A stretch of 48,889 nucleotides of DNA from a virus. The DNA is taken from the IMG/VR virus record IMGVR_UViG_3300049595_004909, positions 1 to 48,889 of that record. One strand, written 5' to 3'. The position numbers and the translations under genes were made by a program. Below are positions 29,520 through 38,402 of the stretch, one piece after another. Each line of letters starts with the position of its first letter. Position 1 is the first letter of the stretch. The notes under the pieces were generated by a model. The model was given only the letters and a program-made list of their open reading frames with translations, did not search any database and was not told where the DNA came from.

Positions 29520-31243
29520 TTAAAGTCGCGTGTGTAAAATTTGGAGGACTCGCAACTGGAGGTACAGAAAAGCTCCTACAGTCAATAGCAGCCTATTTGC
29601 CAAAAGACCAGTTTGATGTAACATTTTTCTACTGCGATTCAGCACCATACATCGGATCAAACTGGGTTCATCCCGACACAGACCCAGAACGTCTTAAATT
29701 CTTGCAGGATCATAACGTCAAGCTAAAGAAGTTTCATGTTGGTGCAAAAGATGTGACTCACCCGCATCACATGTGGATCGATAGTAATTTCTTTGAGATC
29801 TTTAATGAAGATGATTATGACATCATACAGACAGCACGCGCAGGACATACAGAATATCCATTTACTTTAATTAATCGGACACCAATCGTCGATGCAATTA
29901 CTCTGCCAGGCATGGCAGAAGATAAGATAAACATCAAGTCAGTTTTTCATATTAGCAAGTACCAGGCAATGACATGGGTTAACGCAGGCGGCCCAATTAG
30001 AAAAGCTGTGATACTTCCCATCTTCCAGAATCTTAATAAGTCCTCTAAGAGCTTAAGAGAAGAGCTAGAAATTCCTGAAGATGATTTTGTGTTTGGCTTC
30101 CATCAAAGAGTCGATGATGGAATTGCAACATCAATTGCTTTGCAAGCCTATAAAAGAATACAAAATGACAAGACACACTTTGTCGTCATGGGCGGTAGTA
30201 AAAACTACACAGAATTTGCCAAAAGCATCAACTTGCTTAATTTCAAGCAAATCCCACACTCAGGAAATGAAGAAGACATTAGTCAATTTTTGAATACACT
30301 TGATGTATTTTGTCATAATCGTGCTGATGGTGAAACTTTTGGTGCAGTAATTTCTGAAGCGCTGTTTCATGGATTGCCTGTCATATCACATTATGCACCC
30401 GCACTAGGACAAATTGAAACTGTCGGACCTGCAGGCTTCATTTGTTCAAATGAACTAGAATATGCAGATGCAATGACGAGATTGATGATAGATGATGATC
30501 TTTACCAGCGATTGTCTGTGCTAGCTGTTAATCACTATGACAAGAACTACACAACTGAGTCGTGCATGAAGACAGTTGTTTCTACATACAAGAGAGTTTA
30601 TAGAAAGTTCTTGACAAAAAAGCGATCAAGCTACGATGCACACAATTCTGAGTACATCGAAGAAGGAAAGTTTGAGAAAGAGCTGGCAATGCACCTGGAA
30701 AACACTAAAAATCGTGTTCAATATAACCCTGATATGACGTTAGGTCTCATGCTTGATAATTCTGAAGTAAAGATCGGTGTCGATATTGGGTCTGGAACAG
30801 GGTGGTGTGCCAGTCTGATGTCAAATAAACTAGATCATGTTTATGCAATCGAGCCTTCTAAAGCAGCTATTGAAATTGCTAACAAGATTTATCCTAGAGT
30901 AGAAAACATCACATGGATCAATAGATTTGCTTGTGAAGGTCTAGACCAGATCGAGCTTAACGAGCCCGCGATCTTTAATGCATCATGCGTGCTTAGCCAC
31001 CTTGAAGATGCTGACGTTGAAGCTATCTGCGCCAAGATTAATAAGATGTCTAAGCCTGGTTCATATCTAAGTTTTTCTGAGTGCCATGGAAATTACTTCA
31101 ATGACATAGAAAACTTATGGCACGTCAGACCTGAAGCGTGGTGGCAATCTAAGTTCCCATCTTGGCGTTTTTATTTCAATAGTCACACAATTAATCACCC
31201 ACAAGGTGCTAAAAAAGGGTTTTGGGCGGTGAAGGCGGCATAA
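29516..31243 (+). CDS. Glycosyltransferase-methyltransferase fusion
   Basis: A 575-residue protein starting at GTG (29516). Residues 1-360 are GT4-like: KFGGLATGGTEKLLQSIAAYLP, FGFHQRVDDGIATSIALQAY, and NRADGETFGAVISEALFHGLPVI (E-x7-E donor motif). From about residue 418 a class I SAM methyltransferase begins: IGVDIGSGTGWCASLM (SAM motif I), HVYAIEPSKAAIEIA, and a C-terminal KPGSYLSFSECH strand. The enzyme may add a sugar and then O-methylate the glycan as a capping step. It is coupled at both ends. Confidence 0.8.
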   Translation: MIKVACVKFGGLATGGTEKLLQSIAAYLPKDQFDVTFFYCDSAPYIGSNWVHPDTDPERLKFLQDHNVKLKKFHVGAKDVTHPHHMWIDSNFFEIFNEDDYDIIQTARAGHTEYPFTLINRTPIVDAITLPGMAEDKINIKSVFHISKYQAMTWVNAGGPIRKAVILPIFQNLNKSSKSLREELEIPEDDFVFGFHQRVDDGIATSIALQAYKRIQNDKTHFVVMGGSKNYTEFAKSINLLNFKQIPHSGNEEDISQFLNTLDVFCHNRADGETFGAVISEALFHGLPVISHYAPALGQIETVGPAGFICSNELEYADAMTRLMIDDDLYQRLSVLAVNHYDKNYTTESCMKTVVSTYKRVYRKFLTKKRSSYDAHNSEYIEEGKFEKELAMHLENTKNRVQYNPDMTLGLMLDNSEVKIGVDIGSGTGWCASLMSNKLDHVYAIEPSKAAIEIANKIYPRVENITWINRFACEGLDQIELNEPAIFNASCVLSHLEDADVEAICAKINKMSKPGSYLSFSECHGNYFNDIENLWHVRPEAWWQSKFPSWRFYFNSHTINHPQGAKKGFWAVKAA

Positions 31244-31941
31244 TGAAAGTAGCTTTGTGTCTTTTTGGCCAACCACGCTTCTTTGAAGAAGGGAGCGTTG
31301 GGATTAAGCACTTTATTGATGGCTGTGATGTTGACACTTTTATTCATGTCTGGTTATCAAATGACATGATAGGCAAGTTGTACGGATCTGTAAATTATCC
31401 TAACATGCCAGGCTGGCTTGTAGAATCCGATACCGATAAAAAAATAATTGATTTGTATCGGCCTAAAGCATGCACATTTCAACCACCTATCGATTTTGGT
31501 GACAATTATCGATTTGATTTTAATGATGCGAACAGCAAGCCTGCGAAGCACATTGTCTCACAATTCTATTCTAGAAAGGCTGTTGGCCAGCTCTTAAAAG
31601 AGTATTCTGACAGATCGGGCAATACATACGACGCAGTCATTTTTTCAAGAACGGACTTGAGGATTCATTCCAGATTGATAGATGAGACTCAAGTTGTTAA
31701 AAATGAAGTTTTGACCGCGTTTGTGAATGGACACATATGGAATAATGATCATCTAAATGATCCAATAATCATTAGTGATTATGACACTATGATTCATTTC
31801 TCAAACTTGTATGATTCGTTTGAAAGTTATGTGAAAAATGGCATGTATTTGTGCTCTCATCGCCTATCGATACATCACTTGAAGCAGCATAATGTCACAT
31901 TTAAACAGATCTTACAGGACAAGTGGGACTACATACGCTAG
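31243..31941 (+). CDS. Putative glycosyltransferase-like protein, paralogue of 4682
   Basis: A 232-residue protein starting at ATG 31243 (TAATG overlap with the previous stop). The N-terminus KVALCLFGQPRFFEEG and DVDTFIHVWLS match the gene at 4682, as does AVIFSRTDLRIHS (the SRxDL motif). The two copies are well diverged. Its 3' end is echoed by a short direct repeat just after the gene. The donor is unknown. Confidence 0.55.
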   Translation: MKVALCLFGQPRFFEEGSVGIKHFIDGCDVDTFIHVWLSNDMIGKLYGSVNYPNMPGWLVESDTDKKIIDLYRPKACTFQPPIDFGDNYRFDFNDANSKPAKHIVSQFYSRKAVGQLLKEYSDRSGNTYDAVIFSRTDLRIHSRLIDETQVVKNEVLTAFVNGHIWNNDHLNDPIIISDYDTMIHFSNLYDSFESYVKNGMYLCSHRLSIHHLKQHNVTFKQILQDKWDYIR

Positions 31942-31965
31942 CATATAAACAGGACTACATTCGCT
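31926..31965 (+). repeat. Short direct repeat at gene end
   Basis: GGACTACATACGCT (31926-31939) at the end of the preceding gene is repeated as GGACTACATTCGCT (31952-31965) in the gap, with one mismatch. The spacing is 26 bases. It may mark a recombination junction or a remnant of a small duplication. TAGAAT at 31970-31975, just downstream, is a possible -10 for the epimerase gene. Confidence 0.5.
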
Positions 31966-31991
31966 GTTTAGAATACACCTGAGAGAAGAGA

Positions 31992-32984
31992 ATGATATTA
32001 ATCACAGGTGTCGCAGGCCTCATGGGATCACGTCTAGCTGATTGGATCCTTAAAAATACTAACCATAGGGTTATTGGTATCGACAACCTATCAGGCGGGT
32101 ACATTGAGAATGTTCCTAAAGATGTCATCTTTTATAAAAATGATTTAGTCAATGACGTTGACATTATTAAGAAGATATTTTCTGATCATAAGATCGATAC
32201 AGTTTATCACTTAGCAGCTTATGCTGCTGAGGGCCTCTCACCTTTTATTAGAAAGTTCAACTATGAGACAAACGTCATTGCATCGATGAACCTAATCAAT
32301 GCATCTGTCCAAACAGGTGTTAGACGATTTGTTTTTACGAGCTCGATGGCTGTTTATGGAAATCAAACAGAACCGCCATTTAGCGAAGACTTGACACCAT
32401 GTCCCATAGATCCATACGGCATTGCTAAATACTGTGTTGAAATGGATCTAAAAGTTGCATGCCAACATCACGGTCTTGATTATACAATCATCCGACCTCA
32501 TAACTTTTATGGGGAGAACCAAAATATTTGGGACAAGTATCGCAATGTTTTAGGAATCTGGATGTTGCAGATAATGAATAGTCAATCCCCCACAATTTAT
32601 GGTGATGGTCAACAGACACGAGCCTTTAGCTATGTTGATGATTCTTTAATGCCACTGTGGAAAGCATCACAGCTTGATTCTTGCAAGTCTCAAATTATCA
32701 ACTTAGGCGGTATAAAAAGCTACAGCATTAATGAAGCGTGTGACATACTGCGAGATGTTACAGGCACCAGATTAAAGCCCATCCACCTTGAAGAACGACA
32801 CGAAGCAAAGCATGCCTGGTCTACTTGGGAAAAGTCTGAGAAGTTACTTGACTTTAAGCATGAAATAGATCTTCATGATGGTCTAACTAGAATGTGGAAT
32901 TGGGCACAAATTCAACCCAATCGACCTATCAAAAAGTGGTCTTCATACGAAATTGACCGAGACATTTACAGCTATTGGAAGTAA
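31992..32984 (+). CDS. NAD-dependent epimerase/dehydratase (UDP-glucose 4-epimerase-like)
   Basis: A 330-residue extended SDR. It has ILITGVAGLMGSRLADW (NAD-binding GxxGxxG), VYHLAAYAAEG, FTSSMAVYG (Ser), YGIAKYCVE (YxxxK), IIRPHNFYGENQ and ADDS-like YVDDS. It probably interconverts or dehydrates a nucleotide sugar for the locus. The exact substrate is not clear from motifs. GAGAAG upstream is the ribosome binding site. Confidence 0.85.
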   Translation: MILITGVAGLMGSRLADWILKNTNHRVIGIDNLSGGYIENVPKDVIFYKNDLVNDVDIIKKIFSDHKIDTVYHLAAYAAEGLSPFIRKFNYETNVIASMNLINASVQTGVRRFVFTSSMAVYGNQTEPPFSEDLTPCPIDPYGIAKYCVEMDLKVACQHHGLDYTIIRPHNFYGENQNIWDKYRNVLGIWMLQIMNSQSPTIYGDGQQTRAFSYVDDSLMPLWKASQLDSCKSQIINLGGIKSYSINEACDILRDVTGTRLKPIHLEERHEAKHAWSTWEKSEKLLDFKHEIDLHDGLTRMWNWAQIQPNRPIKKWSSYEIDRDIYSYWK

Positions 32985-32985
32985 C

Positions 32986-33741
32986 ATGTTTTCAATCGGT
33001 ATCGTAACATACGAAGCAAGATTTGAAAAGTTCTTCATGCCCTTGCTTCACAGTATTAAGGTTACAAATCCAAACGTAGAAGTCATTGTCTGCATTAACG
33101 GCAGCCACAATAAGAATTTTGACGAGTCTTATAGGTCAAAGATGTGTCAATTTTTAAGCAATTATAACAATGTTTTTCCCATGTTCTGGACACAATTTAG
33201 ATCTTTGTCAAAACTTTGGAATAACATATTAATTAATTCGAGCAATGACAATGTTTTAGTTTTAAATGATGACGTTACGATACACGATCCGAACGTGTGG
33301 AGCTACGTCAACCAAGGAATTGAGCTAGCACAAGGGCAGTCGTTTAAGATCAATGAGATGTGGAGCTTTGTATGTCTTAATAGACGTGAAATTGATGCAG
33401 CAGGCTGGTTCGATGAGCGACTATTAGGAATCGGTGAAGAAGACGGTGATATGGAATACAGGCTTTGTGAAATTAAAGGCTTGAGTAAATTTCCTTCAAT
33501 CAACGGCTACCCAATAGTCAACCACTCGTCAGAAGATGGAAATCAATCTAATACAAGAACACATCTTGGTAGGTACAATACGTTTAATCGTGACTTCATA
33601 CACCAAAAGTATAGAATTGACCAGAAGGGCGTTGTTAGAGGAAATACATGCGGCGACGGTCAACCTCGATTGATTGTTGATCCATCTCCACCGCAGTACC
33701 TTTGTGAGAAATTCTACTGGGATAACAAGGATAAGCTATGA
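32986..33741 (+). CDS. GT2-like glycosyltransferase
   Basis: A 251-residue protein; the ATG at 32986 follows GGAAG and is preferred to an in-frame start at 32953 inside the epimerase gene. It shows FSIGIVTYEARFEKFFMPLLHSIK, VLVLNDDVTIHDP (DD metal site), and WFDERLLGIGEEDGDMEYRL (ED acceptor motif). These fit a GT-A glycosyltransferase. The stop overlaps the GDP-fucose-synthase-like gene. Confidence 0.75.
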   Translation: MFSIGIVTYEARFEKFFMPLLHSIKVTNPNVEVIVCINGSHNKNFDESYRSKMCQFLSNYNNVFPMFWTQFRSLSKLWNNILINSSNDNVLVLNDDVTIHDPNVWSYVNQGIELAQGQSFKINEMWSFVCLNRREIDAAGWFDERLLGIGEEDGDMEYRLCEIKGLSKFPSINGYPIVNHSSEDGNQSNTRTHLGRYNTFNRDFIHQKYRIDQKGVVRGNTCGDGQPRLIVDPSPPQYLCEKFYWDNKDKL

Positions 33742-34658
33742 AGACATTAATCACAGGTGCCTCTGGATTACTCGGAAGTGAGGTAATGTCATTGTCTCCA
33801 GGTTCAGTGGGCCTTAATTCGAAATACTGTGACCTCACTAGCCCAGGTCAACTGAGGCTTCATCCAAATGGCAAATTCGATACTGTCATTCACTGCGCAG
33901 CTAGAGTGGGTGGTGTGAAAGCAAACACTGACTTTGTCGCAGAATTTTTCGATGATAATGTTCGAATAAACATGAATGTCCTTGAGGCCTGCAAGCATGA
34001 CGGTCTCAAGCTCGTTTCAGTTCTTTCCACTTGTATCTACCCAGACGCACCATATGTGAAGTACCCACTCACAGAAGATCAGCTTCACATGGGACCCCCA
34101 CACACATCAAACTTTGGTTACGCTTACGCAAAGAGAATGCTGGAGATTCAGAGCAGAGCCTATCGTCAGCAGTTCGGTTGTAACTTTATCTCCGTGATTC
34201 CTAACAATCTCTACGGCCCTAACGACAACTACGACCTCGATAGTGGTCATGTTATTCCAGCATTGATTAGAAAGTTTCATGAGGCAAAAATCAATAAGCA
34301 AAAAGAAGTCGTCATATGGGGCACAGGAAAACCTCTAAGAGAATTTACTTTTTCACGTGACGCAGCAAAGATCATACTTTGGCTCGCAGAGAACTACAAT
34401 GGCGAAAAGCCCGTTAATATTGGCAACCCAGAACAAGTTTCGATTGAAAGTTTAGCTCTCGCAATCTCAGGAGAGATGAGATTTTCTGGCACTATAAGAT
34501 TTGATAACACGAAGCCCGATGGTCAGTTTAAGAAGCCATCATCAAATTCTTATTTAAGATCTTTAGGGTGGAAAGGAGAATACACACCGCTCCGAGACGG
34601 TCTTAAAGAGACCATTGAGACGTTTCTATCACGTTATCCTAATGTTAGAGGCATGTAA
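33738..34658 (+). CDS. fcl: GDP-L-fucose synthase
   Basis: A 306-residue SDR with family-specific motifs: LITGASGLLGSE, CAARVGGVKANTDF, LSTCIYPD, YAYAKRMLEIQSRAYRQQ (YxxxK), PNNLYGPNDNYD, SGHVIPALIRKFHEA, WGTGKPLREF and a DNTKPDGQFKK tail motif. It converts GDP-4-keto-6-deoxymannose to GDP-L-fucose. The partner dehydratase Gmd is encoded 3.7 kb downstream. Length is normal (about 310-320). Confidence 0.9.
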   Translation: MKTLITGASGLLGSEVMSLSPGSVGLNSKYCDLTSPGQLRLHPNGKFDTVIHCAARVGGVKANTDFVAEFFDDNVRINMNVLEACKHDGLKLVSVLSTCIYPDAPYVKYPLTEDQLHMGPPHTSNFGYAYAKRMLEIQSRAYRQQFGCNFISVIPNNLYGPNDNYDLDSGHVIPALIRKFHEAKINKQKEVVIWGTGKPLREFTFSRDAAKIILWLAENYNGEKPVNIGNPEQVSIESLALAISGEMRFSGTIRFDNTKPDGQFKKPSSNSYLRSLGWKGEYTPLRDGLKETIETFLSRYPNVRGM

Positions 34659-34675
34659 CATTGTTATTGACGACG

Positions 34676-34681
34676 TATAAT
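34676..34681 (+). promoter_or_regulatory. -10 hexamer TATAAT
   Basis: TATAAT within CGTATAATAGA, 17 bases before the ATG at 34699, with an AAAAAGGTGG ribosome binding site between. No -35 is found at normal spacing. The sequence CGTATAATAGA recurs at 40341. Confidence 0.45.
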
Positions 34682-34698
34682 AGACAAAAAGGTGGACG

Positions 34699-35805
34699 AT
34701 GAATATCGTAGTTCCAATTGTTGGAATAGGTAAACGCTTTTTGGACGCAGGCTACGAAAAACCTAAGCCACTGATTAGCGTTAGATCCAAACCAATTGTC
34801 CAGCACGCTGTAGAAAGCTTTGGCGTCGACGGAAAGTACATTTTTATCATCAGAAAATCTGATTTTTATGACGAACTAAAATTTTTGCTTCTCTCAATGA
34901 AGCCAAATTGCGTAATTGTAGAAACAGATACTATGACTGAGGGATCAGCATCCTCTATTTTGCTCGCCAAGTCATATATTGATAATGATGAAGAGCTGAT
35001 TACGATCAACTGCGATCAAAGAACCGACTGGCACCCACAAGAATTTTTAGATTTTTGTAGGTTATGTGACGCTGATGGTGTTGTTGGAACTTACCCGTAT
35101 GACGGCATCGTTAGAAACGAGCATAGTCCTTATAGCTTCATTGAACTTGACAGTAAAGGAAACGCTGTACGTCTCGAAGAGAAGTTTGCAATATCAGATC
35201 ATGCACTTTGTGGAATCCACTATTGGCGTAAGGGTAGCGACTTTGTTAGTTCTGCTGAAGAAATGATCAGAAACAACGACAGAATTAACAATGAATTTTA
35301 TGTGTCAAAAACATACAACTATTTGATTAAAAATCATAAAAAGATCAAGAATTATACGCTTGGAAAAGGTCAATTCTTTTCTCTCGGGACACCAGACGAC
35401 ATCAAGAAGTTTAATGGCATCCAGAATGAATTTAGAAAAGTTAAACCTGCAACAATTTTTTGCGACCTTGATGGAACAATAATGAAGCATGTTCACTCAT
35501 TCTCAGAAGTAACATTTGCGAAACCAGAGCTATTGCCCGGCGTTAGAGAAAAATTTGATGAATGGGACTCGCAAGGTAACAGGATCATTCTGGTTACGGC
35601 AAGAAAAGAGAGTGCTAGAGAGATAACAGAGCGTCATTTAAGAGAGCTAGGAATTCCATACGACCAATTAATCATGGGTGTTGCATCTGGGTGCCGCATT
35701 TTGATCAATGATATGATTTTTGAGAACGAAGAGCGGGCTAAGTCTGTAAACGTTATCACAAATCATGGTTTTATTGATACTAACTGGGAAAATTACGGTC
35801 TCTAA
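34699..35805 (+). CDS. Sugar-phosphate nucleotidyltransferase-HAD phosphatase fusion
   Basis: A 368-residue two-domain protein. Residues 1-240 are a nucleotidyltransferase of the capsule type: NIVVPIVGIGKRFLDAGYEKPKPL (in place of GxGxR), ITINCDQRTDW (metal-binding Asp), and ALCGIHYWRKGSDF. From about residue 254 a HAD domain follows: FCDLDGTIM (DxDGT motif I), VTARKES (motif II), and a later GCRILINDM segment (motif III region). Such fusions activate a dephosphorylated or unusual sugar. It begins the subcluster that includes the RuBisCO-like protein. Confidence 0.8.
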   Translation: MNIVVPIVGIGKRFLDAGYEKPKPLISVRSKPIVQHAVESFGVDGKYIFIIRKSDFYDELKFLLLSMKPNCVIVETDTMTEGSASSILLAKSYIDNDEELITINCDQRTDWHPQEFLDFCRLCDADGVVGTYPYDGIVRNEHSPYSFIELDSKGNAVRLEEKFAISDHALCGIHYWRKGSDFVSSAEEMIRNNDRINNEFYVSKTYNYLIKNHKKIKNYTLGKGQFFSLGTPDDIKKFNGIQNEFRKVKPATIFCDLDGTIMKHVHSFSEVTFAKPELLPGVREKFDEWDSQGNRIILVTARKESAREITERHLRELGIPYDQLIMGVASGCRILINDMIFENEERAKSVNVITNHGFIDTNWENYGL

Positions 35806-35806
35806 T

Positions 35807-36127
35807 ATGAAGTTATCGAACATAAGCGAAATGACACGTGGTTGGTTTATTGGAAATTTTGAACCGTCTATTTTAAAAACAAAAGATTTTGAAGTTGGCG
35901 TGATGTCTCATAAGAAGGGTGAATATTGGGCACCTCACATCCATAAGGAAGCAATCGAATACAATCTTTTGTTAGATGGATTAATGAACGTGAATGATGT
36001 GATTATTGAGCCAGGAACAATTTTTATCTTTGACAAGGGCGAGATAGCACGACCTATCTTCTTAGAAGATTGTAGAGTCTTAGTCGTAAAGACCCCATCA
36101 ATTCCAGGAGACAAATATGTCGTTTAA
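35807..36127 (+). CDS. Small cupin-like protein
   Basis: A 106-residue protein; ATG 35807 is one base after the previous stop. It shows a single-domain cupin layout: GEYWAPHIHKEAIEYNLLLDG (metal-type His-x-His) and VIIEPGTIFIFDKGEIARP. Cupins in glycan loci are often isomerases or epimerases. The 3' end overlaps the RuBisCO-like gene by 11 bases, so the two are coupled and probably work in one pathway. Confidence 0.7.
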   Translation: MKLSNISEMTRGWFIGNFEPSILKTKDFEVGVMSHKKGEYWAPHIHKEAIEYNLLLDGLMNVNDVIIEPGTIFIFDKGEIARPIFLEDCRVLVVKTPSIPGDKYVV

Positions 36128-37304
36128 TATTTTCAAGGATTATGTTAATGAACATGATTACATAATTGTTGACTACTTCTTAGAGTCAAAAACTAATCTT
36201 TGTGATGCTGCATGGAATCTTGCAATTGGACAAAGTGTCGGCAACCCAAACGTTAGAAATAGCTGGGAGACAGATTCTCTATTTGAGAATCACTCTGCAT
36301 TGGTGCTAGGACAAGAATCGCAGCTTATGGCACAGAAATCGGGCAACGTCAAGATCGCTTTTCCTGTCATCAACATAGATTTCACATCTGATGGTGTGAG
36401 CCACTTGTTGTGCACAATTATGGGTGGTCAACTTGACATTGATTTGATACAAAAATGTCATGTTCTTAATGTGACGTATCCTGATGTGGTTAAGAAACAC
36501 TTTTTAGGGCCAAAATTTGGAATTAGCGGAATTAGAAGCTTCACGGGAGCTTTTGATAAGCCGCTTTTAGGTGGAATTGTCAAGCCAAAGATCGGCATTA
36601 GACCCGATGTGCTGCTTGAGATGGTAAAGGAGATGGTCGAGGGTGGCGTTAACTTCATCAAAGAGGATGAGATCATGTCAAATCCGCAGTTTTGCACGAT
36701 TGAAGAGCGTGTCCCTCTGATTATGGACTATCTAAAAGATAAGAAAGTCATATACGCAGTTTGCATTAATGCTGATCCTGCACATATTCTTGATCGCGTC
36801 AGACAAGTCTACAAGCTTGGTGGCAATGCAGTTCACATCAACTTTTGGAGCGGGCTAGGTGTGTATAAGTCGGTTAGAGAGCTTGATCTACCCATTTTTA
36901 TGCATTTTCAAAAGAGCGGTGACAAGATTTTGACTAATAAAAACCATGATTATCATATTGACTGGGACGTTATCTGCCAGCTTGCAACAATGATGGGAGC
37001 AGACACGATCCACTCAGGCATGTGGGGCGGTTATATGAGTGACAACGAGGATGATCTAAAGAAGACGCTTGACATTCTTGTTAAAGGAAATACTCTGCCA
37101 GCATTGAGCTGTGGAATGCATCCAGGCTTGGTCGGTGCGATTAATTCTCGTTTTGGTGTAGATTATATGGCAAATGTCGGTGGTGCAATGCACGGTCACC
37201 CAGGTGGCACCAGAGATGGCTCTAGAGCAATGCGTCAAGCAATCGACAATAATCATGGTCCTGAGTACGATACGGCAATCGAAAAGTGGGGATTAGTAAA
37301 ATGA
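36117..37304 (+). CDS. RuBisCO-like protein (form IV type)
   Basis: A 395-residue protein with both RuBisCO large-chain domains. The N-terminal part has DYFLESKTNLCDAAWNLAIGQS. The barrel starts GPKFGISGIRSFTGAFDKPLLGG, then IVKPKIG (Lys156 and Lys158, RuBisCO K175/K177). The carbamate-metal triad is kept: Lys182, Asp184, Glu185 (K201/D203/E204). His263 and His299 match H294/H327. Changed: R295 becomes Phe264 and loop-6 K334 becomes Tyr306. Ser331 (S379) and the GG phosphate site are kept. It is therefore not expected to fix CO2; an enolase, isomerase or decarboxylase reaction on a sugar-derived substrate is more likely. CAGGAG precedes the ATG. Confidence 0.9.
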   Translation: MSFNIFKDYVNEHDYIIVDYFLESKTNLCDAAWNLAIGQSVGNPNVRNSWETDSLFENHSALVLGQESQLMAQKSGNVKIAFPVINIDFTSDGVSHLLCTIMGGQLDIDLIQKCHVLNVTYPDVVKKHFLGPKFGISGIRSFTGAFDKPLLGGIVKPKIGIRPDVLLEMVKEMVEGGVNFIKEDEIMSNPQFCTIEERVPLIMDYLKDKKVIYAVCINADPAHILDRVRQVYKLGGNAVHINFWSGLGVYKSVRELDLPIFMHFQKSGDKILTNKNHDYHIDWDVICQLATMMGADTIHSGMWGGYMSDNEDDLKKTLDILVKGNTLPALSCGMHPGLVGAINSRFGVDYMANVGGAMHGHPGGTRDGSRAMRQAIDNNHGPEYDTAIEKWGLVK

Positions 37305-37915
37305 AGTGGCAAGAAGATCTTTTAATTGATATTAGAACTAGCACACCTGATGATGATAATGACTTTCCATTTGGTGATCTTCTTGAATTGATGCAGTGTG
37401 TAAGTAATGAGTTTTCAATTGACAATCACTATGCTTTACAACACGCCATTAATCTTTGCAAGAACACGCCGCGTGTCTTTGTAGAGATCGGTGTTCACAG
37501 AAACGATGATAAGTCTTCAACTCATACAATTCTCAAGAATCTTCCCCAGGATGGAATTTATTTAGGGATTGACATCGAAGATAAGACTTTCTTAGATGAT
37601 CCTGCTAGAGGAATACACACCATCAAGACTAGTTCATCTAACTACGCTGTTGTTGTTAATAAGCTAAAAGACCTAGGATGTGATCAAATTGACTTTCTAT
37701 TCATTGATGGGTGGCATAGCATCAACCAAGTCTTAGATGATTGGGAGTATACCCGTATTCTATCACCTGGCGGTGTTGTAGCTTTTCATGATACAACAGC
37801 TCATCCAGGTCCTCATTATTTTATGAAGCAACTAAATCGTGGCACGTGGCACGTGTTTGAAAATGTCTGTCCTAATGATAATGGATTTGGCTATTGCTAC
37901 TTAAGAGATAGCTGA
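37301..37915 (+). CDS. Class I SAM methyltransferase-like protein
   Basis: A 204-residue protein starting ATG 37301 (ATGA overlap). RVFVEIGVHRNDD corresponds to SAM motif I, GIYLGIDIEDK to motif II, and DQIDFLFIDGWHSINQVLDDWEYTRILSPGGVVAFHDTT is characteristic of the Methyltransf_24/cephalosporin-hydroxylase-like group. It may O-methylate a glycan residue. Coupling to the RuBisCO-like gene suggests the same pathway or product. Confidence 0.75.
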   Translation: MKWQEDLLIDIRTSTPDDDNDFPFGDLLELMQCVSNEFSIDNHYALQHAINLCKNTPRVFVEIGVHRNDDKSSTHTILKNLPQDGIYLGIDIEDKTFLDDPARGIHTIKTSSSNYAVVVNKLKDLGCDQIDFLFIDGWHSINQVLDDWEYTRILSPGGVVAFHDTTAHPGPHYFMKQLNRGTWHVFENVCPNDNGFGYCYLRDS

Positions 37916-38373
37916 TGATCATCATAGCTCATCGAGGCAACACTAGCGGACCTAATAAAGCAAGGGAAAATCATCCTAGCTATATTGATGAAGCAATTAA
38001 TGACGGCTTTGACGTAGAAGTAGATGTCTGGGTAATTGATGACAAAATCATGTTAGGTCATGATGGACCTGCGCACCATGTTGATATAGAATTCTTAGAA
38101 AAAATAGCAGATAAAGCATGGTTCCATTGCAAGAACCTAAAAGCATTAAGGTCATTGAGTGAAACAAATTTCAGGTATTTCTGGCATCAAAGTGATGACT
38201 TTACTCTGACATCAACAAATCATATTTGGACATACCCGAATAAAGATCTAACTGATAGATCGATCGCTGTAATGCCTAAAAATTATGAATCAGTTGCAAG
38301 TCTTGACATATACGGCATCTGCACAGATGACTGTTTACAACTGCAAGCCTTTATGAAGAAAAATCGCCTATAA
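37915..38373 (+). CDS. Glycerophosphodiester phosphodiesterase-like protein
   Basis: A 152-residue protein coupled by one base to the previous gene. It has [37 protein letters not shown] and LGHDG: the catalytic His and metal EVD motif of the GDPD/PI-PLC-like barrel. It is shorter than typical GDPD (about 240-300), a compact form seen in capsule loci. It may hydrolyse a phosphodiester in a lipid or glycan. Confidence 0.75.
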   Translation: MIIIAHRGNTSGPNKARENHPSYIDEAINDGFDVEVDVWVIDDKIMLGHDGPAHHVDIEFLEKIADKAWFHCKNLKALRSLSETNFRYFWHQSDDFTLTSTNHIWTYPNKDLTDRSIAVMPKNYESVASLDIYGICTDDCLQLQAFMKKNRL

Positions 38374-38390
38374 CAGAAGCAATAGACAAC

Positions 38391-38396
38391 CATAAT
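38391..38396 (+). promoter_or_regulatory. -10-like hexamer CATAAT, leaderless geometry
   Basis: CATAAT ends six bases before the ATG at 38403 (CTTGTT between), with no Shine-Dalgarno sequence. The same geometry is seen before 10326. Confidence 0.45.
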
Positions 38397-38402
38397 CTTG
38401 TT

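Noticed and set aside
36117-37304. A true CO2-fixing RuBisCO
   Set aside because: The loop-6 lysine needed for carboxylation is Tyr306 and the R295 equivalent is Phe264; there is no phosphoribulokinase or small subunit nearby.
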